Below, one piece after another: positions 19,836-27,665 of a DNA stretch of 64,000 bases. Numbering within the stretch: the stretch's first letter is position 1; every line of letters starts with the position of its first letter. The notes under the pieces are model-generated. The model did no database searches, was not told the origin of the DNA, and saw only the letters and a program-made list of their open reading frames with translations. Both the position numbers and the translations under genes were made by a program. This DNA is from Crocinitomicaceae bacterium. Lineage in GTDB: Bacteria; Bacteroidota; Bacteroidia; Flavobacteriales_D; Crocinitomicaceae. The stretch lies in assembly GCA_017983465.1 (NCBI GenBank), contig JAGOBK010000003.1, positions 124,001-188,000 on the forward strand. The letters are read 5' to 3'.

Positions 19836-19870
19836 TAAAAAACGCCCAAGAAATTGGGCGTTTTTTTTTT
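19836..19870 (+). terminator. Terminator after the large T9SS gene
   Basis: AACGCCCAA and TTGGGCGTT pair around a GAAA tetraloop, followed by a run of at least ten T residues. The promoter of the next gene begins immediately after the T-tract. Confidence 0.9.
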
Positions 19871-19871
19871 G

Positions 19872-19878
19872 TACCTTG
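19872..19878 (+). promoter_or_regulatory. -7-like promoter box directly before the CDF start codon
   Basis: TACCTTG ends five bases before the GTG at 19884 and sits directly behind the previous terminator. If used, transcription would begin at or next to the start codon, giving a leaderless mRNA. Confidence 0.4.
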
Positions 19879-19883
19879 CATCC

Positions 19884-20765
19884 GTGAACGAAATCAAAAA
19901 AACAGCAAAAAAAACAGCCATTCTGAGCATTATGACAAACTCAGTCATGGCCGGAGTAAAAGGTACTGCTGGAGTTTTTGGACATTCCGATGCATTGATT
20001 GCCGATGCCATTGAATCCACGGCGGATATCTTCTCCAGTTTCCTTGTTTTATTTGGGTTAAACTACTCGACAAAACCTGCTGATGAAGACCATCCATACG
20101 GACATGGAAAAGCGGAAGCCCTTGTGACCTTTGCGGTTGTTGGATTCCTGTTAATTTCTGCAACAATCATTGCTGTTGAAAGCATTCGAAACTTAGGTGA
20201 ACCTCAAGAAAAACCTGCCTTTTTCACCTTGTATGTTTTGGGTGGAATCATCTTAATCAAAGAGCTTTCTTATCAATATGTGAATCGTAAAGCGAAAGAA
20301 ACGAATTCATCTTCTTTGAAAGCAGATGCCTGGCATCACCGAAGCGATGCGATATCTTCTGGAATTGCGTTTATTGGGATTTCATTGACGTTTATCTTCG
20401 GAAAAGGATTCGAAAAAGCCGATGATTGGGCTGCATTAATCGCTTCTGTATTCATCGTATACAATGCCTTTTTAATCTTTCGTCCAGCGTTGGGCGAAAT
20501 CATGGACGAGCACATTCACCATGACCTGATTGACGAAATTCGTTTGCATTCACTTGAAGTTTCAGGAGTGATCGACACAGAGAAATGTTGGGTGCGTAAA
20601 ACGGGAATGGTGTATATTGTGGATTTACACGTAGAAGTAGCAGGAGACATCAGTGTGTTTGACGGACATGAAATCTCACATCGATTAAAGGATCATTTAA
20701 TGGAATCTATTCCAACCATTGCTGATGTATTGATTCACATTGAACCAGCGAGAAAGTCAAATTAA
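19884..20765 (+). CDS. Cation diffusion facilitator (CDF) metal transporter
   Basis: Membrane antiporter exporting divalent metal (Zn, Fe, Mn or Co; specificity not decidable) in exchange for protons. The GTG at 19884 (293 residues) is preferred: an ATG-frame extension from 19854 lies inside the terminator, and an ATG at 19932 would cut the first membrane helix. Motifs are the TM2 site DALIADAIESTADI near 40-53, HPYGHGKAEAL near 71-81 and the TM5 HHRSDAISS site near 153-161, then a cytoplasmic C-terminal domain with VDLHVEVAGDISVFDGHEI. It is convergent with the SUI1 gene with only one base between the stops. Confidence 0.9.
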   Translation: MNEIKKTAKKTAILSIMTNSVMAGVKGTAGVFGHSDALIADAIESTADIFSSFLVLFGLNYSTKPADEDHPYGHGKAEALVTFAVVGFLLISATIIAVESIRNLGEPQEKPAFFTLYVLGGIILIKELSYQYVNRKAKETNSSSLKADAWHHRSDAISSGIAFIGISLTFIFGKGFEKADDWAALIASVFIVYNAFLIFRPALGEIMDEHIHHDLIDEIRLHSLEVSGVIDTEKCWVRKTGMVYIVDLHVEVAGDISVFDGHEISHRLKDHLMESIPTIADVLIHIEPARKSN

Positions 20766-20766
20766 C

Positions 20767-21111
20767 CTACCCTTTTTTCTTCGTTTGCGTGTAGCCTTCT
20801 TTTACGAGTAAATCGTAAATCTTATCCTTGAAATTACCTTGAATCAAAATCTCGTTGTCCTTTACGGTACCTCCTACCCCACATTTACTTTTCAATAATT
20901 TACCGAGATCTTTCAAATCGTCCTCTGTTCCAGTAAACCCTTCAATTAAGGTTACTTCTTTCCCAGCGCGTTGTTTGCGGTCAATGGAAACATATAAACG
21001 TTGTTGGTTATTGGCAAGTGTATCTTGTTCCTCGTCCTCATCATGTTGAAATTGAAAATCTGGATTCGTTGAATAAACAACATTTACACGGCTCTTTTCT
21101 TTCTTTGACAT
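20767..21111 (-). CDS. SUI1/eIF1-like translation factor (YciH family)
   Basis: A 114-residue protein with a C-terminal SUI1 domain, homologous to eukaryotic initiation factor eIF1 and bacterial YciH. The ATG at 21111 (MSKKEKSRVNVVYST) fits the family better than the one at 21129. The acidic linker near 18-32 precedes the SUI1 core, marked by RKQRAGKEVTLIEGF, LKDLGKLLKSKCGVGGTVKD and EILIQGNFKDKI. It is divergent from radC, with an overlap only if the longer radC start is used. Its role in bacterial initiation or stress is not settled. Confidence 0.9.
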   Translation of the reverse strand: MSKKEKSRVNVVYSTNPDFQFQHDEDEEQDTLANNQQRLYVSIDRKQRAGKEVTLIEGFTGTEDDLKDLGKLLKSKCGVGGTVKDNEILIQGNFKDKIYDLLVKEGYTQTKKKG

Positions 21112-21243
21112 AAACAAATGTACAAACAACTCCGAAATTCAGTTCATTCCAACAATAATTTCAATGAATTAAAGTTATGGTATAAGCTAAACTTTAATCC
21201 ATTGAAGAATTCACCTTACCACATTGCGAAGCCATCCATAAAA

Positions 21244-21909
21244 ATGTGGGCGGAAGACGACCGTCCGAGAGAAAAACTGTTATTAAAAGGCAAGGCAAGC
21301 CTGTCCGATGCGGAGTTATTAGCGATTCTCATCGGTACAGGTTATCGACATAAAAGCGCATTGGATTTAGCACAAGATGTGTTGGAACATGGACAAAACG
21401 ACTGGCATAAAATCAGTAAAATGTCTGCCATCGAATTGATGAAAATCAAAGGATTAGGTCCCGCCAAGGCCATCAATATCATTTCCGCTTTAGAAATCGG
21501 GAATAGAAAGGCGGCCACCGTTATTCCAGCCAAAACGAAGGTAAGGAACTCAAAAATGATTTATGATCATTTGAAACCTCATTTTTCTGGACTTCCACAC
21601 GAAGAATTCTACGTCGTTTACCTCAATTTTGCCAACGAAATCATTGAAACGAAACAGCTTTCCATTGGCGGAATGACCAGCACGGTTGTCGACGGGAAAC
21701 TGCTTTTTCATTATGCATTAACGTGTCAAGCAACTGGATTTATCTTAAGCCACAATCATCCGAGCGGACATGTTGGTCCTAGTGAAGCCGACCGAAAACT
21801 GACCAATAAAATGCGAGATTTCGCTAAACTCATCGACATGCAATTAATTGACCACCTGATTTTCACAGATAATGGTTATTTTAGCTTCGCCGATGAAGGC
21901 CTTCTTTGA
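21244..21909 (+). CDS. radC: RadC-family JAB domain protein
   Basis: The RadC family was named for DNA repair, but that role is disputed; the fold is a JAB/MPN metalloprotease-like domain. The start at 21244 (MWAEDDRPREKLLLKGKASL) gives the normal 221 residues; the in-frame ATG at 21118 adds 42 residues not found in the family. A helix-hairpin-helix (MKIKGLGPAKAINI) is near 60-75, and the metal-binding JAMM signature is seen as LSHNHPSGHVGPSEAD near 167-182. The next gene, wecB, begins 2 bases after the stop. Confidence 0.92.
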   Translation: MWAEDDRPREKLLLKGKASLSDAELLAILIGTGYRHKSALDLAQDVLEHGQNDWHKISKMSAIELMKIKGLGPAKAINIISALEIGNRKAATVIPAKTKVRNSKMIYDHLKPHFSGLPHEEFYVVYLNFANEIIETKQLSIGGMTSTVVDGKLLFHYALTCQATGFILSHNHPSGHVGPSEADRKLTNKMRDFAKLIDMQLIDHLIFTDNGYFSFADEGLL

Positions 21910-21911
21910 AT

Positions 21912-23069
21912 ATGTCAATAAAAAAAATCATTACCGTTATTGGGGCTCGTCCCCAAATCATTAAAGCTGCAGCGATAAGCCGCGCTATATCAAGTCATTA
22001 CTCTGATCAATTGGAGGAGTTTATTGTCCATACAGGACAACATTACGACGAAAACATGTCCGAAGTTTTTTTCAACGAACTAGGAATACCGAAACCTGCA
22101 TATAATTTAAATGTTGGAAGTGGTGCACATGGTGCCATGACCGCAAAAATGATGGAAGGACTTGAATCCTTGTTTCAAAGAGAAAAACCAGATGCTGTTT
22201 TAGTTTACGGGGATACAAATTCCACGCTAGCAGCAGCATTAGCAGCGGCAAAAATTCACATCCCCGTGATTCACGTTGAAGCCGGACTCCGAAGTTTTAA
22301 CAAGTCCATGCCAGAAGAATTGAATCGAATTACTTGTGACCACATGAGTTCTTTGCTTTTTGCACCAACGAAAGCAGGAATGGACAATTTAAGGAACGAG
22401 GGATTTGATTTGAATCCCCACAAAAAAGCCAACATCGACCATCCGAATATTTATCATTGTGGCGATGTCATGTACGATAATAGCTTATTTTTCTCCGAAC
22501 TTTCCGAGGAAAAATCCACCATTTTGGTGGAAAACAACTTGACGAAAAATCAATTTGTTCTTTGTACCATCCACCGGGATACGAATACGGACGATGCGGA
22601 AAACCTTCAGTCCATTTTCAGTGCCTTACTTCAGATTCAGAAAGAATCCAATTTAGATATTATTTTGCCCCTACATCCGCGGACAAAAAAGAAAATGGAA
22701 GAATTGTTAGGCGATGAACTACTGGCTCAGATGTTGGATTCAAATGGATTCAAAATCATTCCACCGGCAGGATTTCTAGACATCATCGCCTTAGAAAAAA
22801 ATGCTCGAATCATTGTTACCGACAGTGGTGGACTTCAAAAAGAAGCGTTTTTCTTCAAAAAACCTTGCGTCATCTTGAGAGAACAAACCGAGTGGATTGA
22901 AATCGTTGAGAACGGAAATGCACGTTTGGCAGGATCCAACAAAGAATTAATTGTTCGCAGTAGCAAAGAAATGCTTGAAAAAACAGATTTTACATACCCG
23001 GATTTATTCGGAGACGGAGCAGCAGCGTCATTCATTTGTCAAAAAATTATGGAGGAGTTATTATGCTAA
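21912..23069 (+). CDS. wecB: UDP-N-acetylglucosamine 2-epimerase (non-hydrolysing)
   Basis: Converts UDP-GlcNAc to UDP-ManNAc, a precursor for surface polysaccharides. The 385-residue protein starts MSIKKIITVIGARPQIIKAA. Key regions are YGDTNSTLAAALAAAK near 98-113, HVEAGLRSF near 118-126 and the UDP-binding ILTDSGG-like VTDSGGLQKEAFF near 300-312. The ATG at 21912 is preferred to the overlapping TTG at 21906. Its 3' end overlaps the next gene by 7 bases, so both are likely to work in the same glycan pathway. The rest of a polysaccharide cluster is not in the window. Confidence 0.94.
   Translation: MSIKKIITVIGARPQIIKAAAISRAISSHYSDQLEEFIVHTGQHYDENMSEVFFNELGIPKPAYNLNVGSGAHGAMTAKMMEGLESLFQREKPDAVLVYGDTNSTLAAALAAAKIHIPVIHVEAGLRSFNKSMPEELNRITCDHMSSLLFAPTKAGMDNLRNEGFDLNPHKKANIDHPNIYHCGDVMYDNSLFFSELSEEKSTILVENNLTKNQFVLCTIHRDTNTDDAENLQSIFSALLQIQKESNLDIILPLHPRTKKKMEELLGDELLAQMLDSNGFKIIPPAGFLDIIALEKNARIIVTDSGGLQKEAFFFKKPCVILREQTEWIEIVENGNARLAGSNKELIVRSSKEMLEKTDFTYPDLFGDGAAASFICQKIMEELLC
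23051..23057 (+). promoter_or_regulatory. Unusual strong Shine-Dalgarno sequence inside wecB
   Basis: GGAGGAG lies within the last codons of wecB, five bases before the ATG at 23063. Strong ribosome-binding sites are rare in this window, so it supports 23063 as the start and suggests independent re-initiation on the overlapping gene. Confidence 0.6.
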
Positions 23070-24358
23070 CTATTTACGTTGATCAAATATCGACTCGCCT
23101 ACAGTATACCCTAAATTTTGTGTTCGAACATAGAGGTCTAGACTTTCAGCTAACGAATGACTTCAAGCAATTCGAACAGCTTGAAGGATGGAAACTCAAT
23201 TATTCAGGACGTCACTTTGACAATGTTGCACAGTTGATTCCTAGTACTTTGTTATTCGAGGAAACGATTGAACCGTATGAAATCACGAAGGAATTATTCT
23301 ATAAAGAGGAATGTTTCTGTCTGAATGGGATTACGGATCCCTTAGCCAGTATCTTTTTTACGCTCGCGCGCATGGAAGAATACCTTTCCGACGATAAAGA
23401 CAACCTTGGACGATTTACTGGAAAAAATAGTTTACTGTATCAATACAATTGGCATGAAAAGGCCATGTGTGACCGTTGGAGTGTTGATTTCTTGTACTTT
23501 CTGAAGGATCGTTGCCAGTTGAAATGGCATCCTAAATTATCTCTTGTTGAATCGATTGCTACGTTTGACATCGACAATGCCTTTGCGTATTTGCATAAAA
23601 ACATGCTTCGAACGCAGCTTGCAACAGCGAAGGACTTACTTTTCAACCGAAAAGACCGTATTTCAGATCGAAAAAGAGTCCTTGCAGGTGAAGTAAAAGA
23701 TCCATACGACACTTTTGATTTCATTCAAACCTTGGCACTTTCCGGTGCAAACGTATTAGTCTTTTGGTTGCTTGGCGATTATGGAACCTTCGATAAGAAC
23801 ATTCCACATACACAAGAAGATCAACGTGCTTTAATCTCTAAAATGTCAGAATTCAACGAAATTGGCATTCATGCAAGTTTTGGTTCAAATGATTCCGAAT
23901 ATCAATTGGGCGTAGAAATGGAGCGTTTATACCAAATCACGAACCAACCCGTCACGAAAAACAGGCAACACTTCTTGATGTTGAATCTTCCCTACACGTA
24001 TCAAGCATTGATTCGTCAAAACATTACGGACGATTATACCATGGGATACGCAGATATTGCGGGATTCAGAGCTGGAACTGCTCGAGTGTTTAATTGGTTT
24101 GATTTACATAGTAACGACACCACATCTTTACGTGTTCATCCGTTTACGTACATGGATGGAACCCTGCGTGAATATTTGAAACTTAGTCCAACGGAAGCTA
24201 AGTTGAAAATCAAGTCCTTGTACCAAGAAGTTTGTCAAAACGGTGGACAATTCTCCTACATTTGGCACAACGAAACCATTGGTGATTATGCACACTGGAA
24301 AGGTTGGAAAGATGTTTTCACGTATACCGTCAATTTGAATCAAACGGACTTTATTTAA
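23063..24358 (+). CDS. Polysaccharide deacetylase-like protein
   Basis: A 431-residue protein resembling the NodB-fold proteins annotated in Bacteroidota as polysaccharide deacetylase family with an N-terminal DUF7033-like region. Visible landmarks are TFDIDNAFAYLHKN near residue 168-181, where the NodB metal Asp motif is expected, EIGIHASFG near 271-279 (the His of the metal triad in IGIHAS) and a late YMDGTLREY. No signal peptide is present, so it may act on a cytosolic or lipid-linked intermediate. Overlap with wecB supports a surface-glycan role. The exact substrate is unknown. Confidence 0.75.
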   Translation: MLTIYVDQISTRLQYTLNFVFEHRGLDFQLTNDFKQFEQLEGWKLNYSGRHFDNVAQLIPSTLLFEETIEPYEITKELFYKEECFCLNGITDPLASIFFTLARMEEYLSDDKDNLGRFTGKNSLLYQYNWHEKAMCDRWSVDFLYFLKDRCQLKWHPKLSLVESIATFDIDNAFAYLHKNMLRTQLATAKDLLFNRKDRISDRKRVLAGEVKDPYDTFDFIQTLALSGANVLVFWLLGDYGTFDKNIPHTQEDQRALISKMSEFNEIGIHASFGSNDSEYQLGVEMERLYQITNQPVTKNRQHFLMLNLPYTYQALIRQNITDDYTMGYADIAGFRAGTARVFNWFDLHSNDTTSLRVHPFTYMDGTLREYLKLSPTEAKLKIKSLYQEVCQNGGQFSYIWHNETIGDYAHWKGWKDVFTYTVNLNQTDFI

Positions 24359-24367
24359 ACCAAAGAG

Positions 24368-24613
24368 ATGAAACGTTATTTAATCATAGCTATTTTACTG
24401 ATTACTTTCAGTTCTTGCAAACGTGAATGTTTGAAGAATCAAGAAGCTGCATGTTTAGAGCAAGCTCCTGATGGAACCACGTGTCAGGCATATTGGGAAA
24501 GCTGGGTGTATAATCCAGAAACAGATAATTGCGAGTTTAAAGGCTACAGTGGTTGTAGTCCGATTGGATTTGAAACAGAGGCCGCATGTGAAGAATGCGA
24601 ATGCCACAACTAA
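24368..24613 (+). CDS. Small lipoprotein with Kunitz/BPTI-like cysteine pattern
   Basis: An 81-residue secreted lipoprotein. The signal peptide ends in the lipobox FSSC, with the lipidated cysteine at residue 17. The mature part has cysteines at 29, 39, 55, 63, 74 and 77, with gaps of 9, 15, 7, 10 and 2, close to the 8-15-7-12-3 spacing of bovine pancreatic trypsin inhibitor. Local features also fit a Kunitz fold: WVYNPETDNC before the third cysteine, and YSGC where animal inhibitors have YGGC. The residue after the second cysteine (the P1 position) is Gln rather than Lys or Arg. It follows the deacetylase gene by 9 bases. Inhibitor activity is inferred, not shown. Confidence 0.75.
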   Translation: MKRYLIIAILLITFSSCKRECLKNQEAACLEQAPDGTTCQAYWESWVYNPETDNCEFKGYSGCSPIGFETEAACEECECHN

Positions 24614-24624
24614 CATAAAACACG

Positions 24625-24969
24625 ATGAAAAGAATCATACTATTACCCCTTTTTCTTTGCTACTTATTGACTGCCTGTGAAAAGCCAGATTTGGCCATAG
24701 CTGTACCAAATTGCATTGAAAACAAAATCCAGGACATTCAAAATGCTCCCGTTGAAAATCCGCCTAAAGAAGTATGGCTATGGGAATATAACGGCGAAAG
24801 TTACTATTACTTTACGGCGGCGTGTTGTGATCAATTTAGTGAACTGTACGATGCTGACTGTAATTTAGTCTGTGCACCAGATGGAGGATTCTCCGGAATG
24901 GGTGATGGGAATTGTGTGCCAGGAATTTTAAATGCGACGAAAACGTTGATTTGGAAAGATCCTCGTTGA
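24625..24969 (+). CDS. DUF6970-like lipoprotein
   Basis: A 114-residue lipoprotein with the lipobox LTAC (lipidated cysteine near residue 18). The mature protein contains CIENKIQDIQNAPVENPPKE, then VWLWEYNGESYYYF, CCDQFSELYDADCN and CAPDGGFSGMGDGNC, a pattern I associate with the DUF6970 family of Bacteroidota; the function is unknown. Six conserved-looking cysteines suggest disulfides in the periplasm or at the surface. It lies 11 bases after the Kunitz-like gene and is probably co-transcribed. Its stop codon directly abuts the stop of the convergent gene. Confidence 0.75.
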   Translation: MKRIILLPLFLCYLLTACEKPDLAIAVPNCIENKIQDIQNAPVENPPKEVWLWEYNGESYYYFTAACCDQFSELYDADCNLVCAPDGGFSGMGDGNCVPGILNATKTLIWKDPR

Positions 24970-25791
24970 TTAGTAAAAACAGATTTTCTCTCGACCAAGT
25001 CGCAGGGCGATGGTCATTCCAGAATAAACGTACCAATCTTTTGTCGAAGGATTTCCTCGTACACCGTATTTAGATCCATCTAAGCTGCGATTCGACAAAT
25101 CAGCGGCCATTTGTGACACTTCTTTATCAATAACCTTAGAATTGGCATAGGTAGCTGAGCCAACATCATCCAAATAATCAGTGAATGTTTTACGGATGGC
25201 CAAATCGAAATTGACGGTTAATTTATTTCCGATGGCAAATTTCACGCCCATTCCAAGCGGAACACAAAGTTGATAGAGACTATAAGATTTTCGTGTAGCG
25301 ATGGAAGTCCCTTGTCCTTCGGTGGACATCGGCTGTAACGCCACTAAGGAATCCTTGTACATTGCCATTGGATTCATGTAAAATCCTCCAAGTTGAGCTA
25401 TTAGGTAAACGGTTCCAGCATTTTTATTTCCTTTTCCAAAAGTAAATGGGACATAATGAAATTCAAGTCCACCAGCTACTTCGTGAATAACGGAGCGAAA
25501 CTCTAAGTTTCTATTGATAAAAAGTGAATTGGAACTTTCTTTGTCGTACGCTTCCACCTTTCCGTAGAGGTAGTTAAAACGCAGCGTGATTCTTGGTTGC
25601 AAATTGTAGCGGTACATGAGTCCACCTGACCAATTGCTTTGATAAAAAGGCTTGAATTGATTGAGTTCACCGATGTAATACATCTGTCCCACATTCAAAC
25701 CAAATTCTGACTTAGAAAAAAAAGTCTTGCGCTGGGCTGATAAGCTTCCAACGCAAGACAATATAAGGAACATAAAAATCAGTTTTCGCAT
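24970..25791 (-). CDS. DUF6089-like outer-membrane beta-barrel protein
   Basis: A 273-residue protein with a signal peptide (MRKLIFMFLILSCVGSLSAQ). The start of the mature part, SEFGLNVGQMYYIGELNQF, followed by GLMYRYNLQPRITLRFNYLYG, matches the DUF6089 family of outer-membrane barrels found in Bacteroidota. Alternating strands and a final aromatic residue (GREKICFY) fit a barrel. Function is unknown; some relatives are annotated near gliding or T9SS genes, but none are present here. It is transcribed with, or just downstream of, typA (31 bases between them). Confidence 0.78.
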   Translation of the reverse strand: MRKLIFMFLILSCVGSLSAQRKTFFSKSEFGLNVGQMYYIGELNQFKPFYQSNWSGGLMYRYNLQPRITLRFNYLYGKVEAYDKESSNSLFINRNLEFRSVIHEVAGGLEFHYVPFTFGKGNKNAGTVYLIAQLGGFYMNPMAMYKDSLVALQPMSTEGQGTSIATRKSYSLYQLCVPLGMGVKFAIGNKLTVNFDLAIRKTFTDYLDDVGSATYANSKVIDKEVSQMAADLSNRSLDGSKYGVRGNPSTKDWYVYSGMTIALRLGREKICFY

Positions 25792-25822
25792 CGTAGTTGA
25801 TAACGTATAAACTTACGATTTA

Positions 25823-27622
25823 TTACGCTTTTCCGTTACGTTTACGATCACCTTCCTTTAAAAAGATTTTACGGATACGTAAGTTCTTAGGTGTAACCTC
25901 TACGTATTCATCGGATTGAATGTATTCTAAACACTCTTCCAAGCTAAATACTTTTGGTGGAGCCAAACGAACTTTGTCATCAGATCCTGAAGCACGCATG
26001 TTCGTCAGTTTCTTCGTTTTCGTTACATTCACACACAAGTCACCTGCACGAGAGTTCTCACCAATTACTTGACCTTCGTAAATATTCTCATTTGGAGCGA
26101 TAAAGAATTTACCACGTTCTTGAAGATTATTTAAAGAGAAAGGAATGGAAGTACCTTGTTCCAAAGAAATCAATGATCCATTTTGACGACCTGGAATCTC
26201 ACCTTTGTACGGTTGGTATTCCAAGAAGCGGTGATTCATGATTGCTTCACCAGCAGTTTGTGTCAACAAGTAATTACGTAAACCGATGATTCCACGAGAA
26301 GGGATTTCAAAAGTCACAATCATTCGCTCTCCTTTCGGAACCATATTTTTCATTTCACCTTTACGACGTGTCACTGCTTCAACAGCTGTACCACTATGTA
26401 TTTCAGGTAAATCGATTGTCAATTCTTCAATTGGCTCACATTTTACGCCATCCACTTCTTTAATGATTACTTGTGGTTGACCAACTTGCATTTCATAACC
26501 TTCACGACGCATCGTTTCAATTAATACAGATAAATGCAATACACCACGACCGAATACCATCCACTTATCAGCTTTGTCCGTGTCTTGAACACGCATTGCC
26601 AAGTTTTTCTCTAATTCTTTTGTTAGACGGTCAGAAATATGACGTGAAGTCACAAACTTACCTTCTTTACCGAAGAACGGTGAATCATTGATGGAGAACA
26701 ACATACTCATCGTAGGCTCATCCATTTTAATGGTTGGAAGTGGCTCAGGATTTTCAGCATCACAAATAGAATCTCCAATCTCGAATCCTTCGATACCTGT
26801 TACAGCACAAAGGTCACCAGCTTGAACTTCCGCAACTTTCATGCGCTCAATTCCTTCAAAAACAAACACTTCTTTGATTCTGTGTTTTTCCAAACGTCCG
26901 TCAGATTTCGACAAGATGATGGGTTGATTTTCTTTCAACACACCTCTTGACAAACGTCCAATCGCGATACGACCAACATATGAAGAGAAGTCCAAAGAAG
27001 TCACCAACATTTGCGTATTTCCTTCTTCGATTTTACGTGGTGGGAAATAAGCAAGAATACGATCTAACAAAGGAGTAATGCTGTTGGTTGGTGTTTTCCA
27101 ATCCTCAGACATCCAACCATTTTTCGCCGAACCATAAATAGTTGGGAAATCTAATTGTTCTTCGTTTGCGTCCAATTCGAACATCAAGTCAAATACTTTT
27201 TCGTGTACTTCTTCTGGTGTACAGTTTTCTTTGTCCACTTTATTAATCACCAACAATGGTTTTAATCCCAAAGCAAGTGCTTTTTGCAAAACGAAACGTG
27301 TTTGTGGCATCGGTCCTTCAAAGGCATCCACCAAAATACACACTCCATCCGCCATGTTCAATACACGTTCAACCTCTCCTCCAAAGTCGGCGTGACCTGG
27401 GGTATCAATGATGTTGATTTTCGTACCTTGATACGTTACAGAAACGTTTTTAGAGACAATTGTGATACCACGCTCGCGCTCTAAGTCATTGTTATCCATG
27501 ATCAAGTCACCTGTTGGACGATCACGTTCGTTGATCATTGTTCCTGCTTCAATAATTTTATCCACCAATGTCGTTTTACCGTGGTCAACGTGGGCAATGA
27601 TGGCGATATTTCTAATTTCCAT
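25823..27622 (-). CDS. typA: Translational GTPase TypA/BipA
   Basis: Ribosome-associated GTPase related to EF-G, involved in 50S assembly and stress adaptation. The 599-residue protein has G1 AHVDHGKTTLVDKI near 10-23, G2 in RERGITIVSKNV, G3 DTPGHADFGGEV near 73-84 and G4 NKVDKE near 126-131. The BipA-specific C-terminal domain has GLRNYLLTQTAGEAIMNHRF near 455-474. It is full length. It lies 43 bases downstream of the DEAD-box helicase gene on the same strand, so joint transcription is possible. Confidence 0.97.
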   Translation of the reverse strand: MEIRNIAIIAHVDHGKTTLVDKIIEAGTMINERDRPTGDLIMDNNDLERERGITIVSKNVSVTYQGTKINIIDTPGHADFGGEVERVLNMADGVCILVDAFEGPMPQTRFVLQKALALGLKPLLVINKVDKENCTPEEVHEKVFDLMFELDANEEQLDFPTIYGSAKNGWMSEDWKTPTNSITPLLDRILAYFPPRKIEEGNTQMLVTSLDFSSYVGRIAIGRLSRGVLKENQPIILSKSDGRLEKHRIKEVFVFEGIERMKVAEVQAGDLCAVTGIEGFEIGDSICDAENPEPLPTIKMDEPTMSMLFSINDSPFFGKEGKFVTSRHISDRLTKELEKNLAMRVQDTDKADKWMVFGRGVLHLSVLIETMRREGYEMQVGQPQVIIKEVDGVKCEPIEELTIDLPEIHSGTAVEAVTRRKGEMKNMVPKGERMIVTFEIPSRGIIGLRNYLLTQTAGEAIMNHRFLEYQPYKGEIPGRQNGSLISLEQGTSIPFSLNNLQERGKFFIAPNENIYEGQVIGENSRAGDLCVNVTKTKKLTNMRASGSDDKVRLAPPKVFSLEECLEYIQSDEYVEVTPKNLRIRKIFLKEGDRKRNGKA

Positions 27623-27665
27623 AATACTATTATGATTTTTTGTATCTACTTATTTGAGTTTCTTA

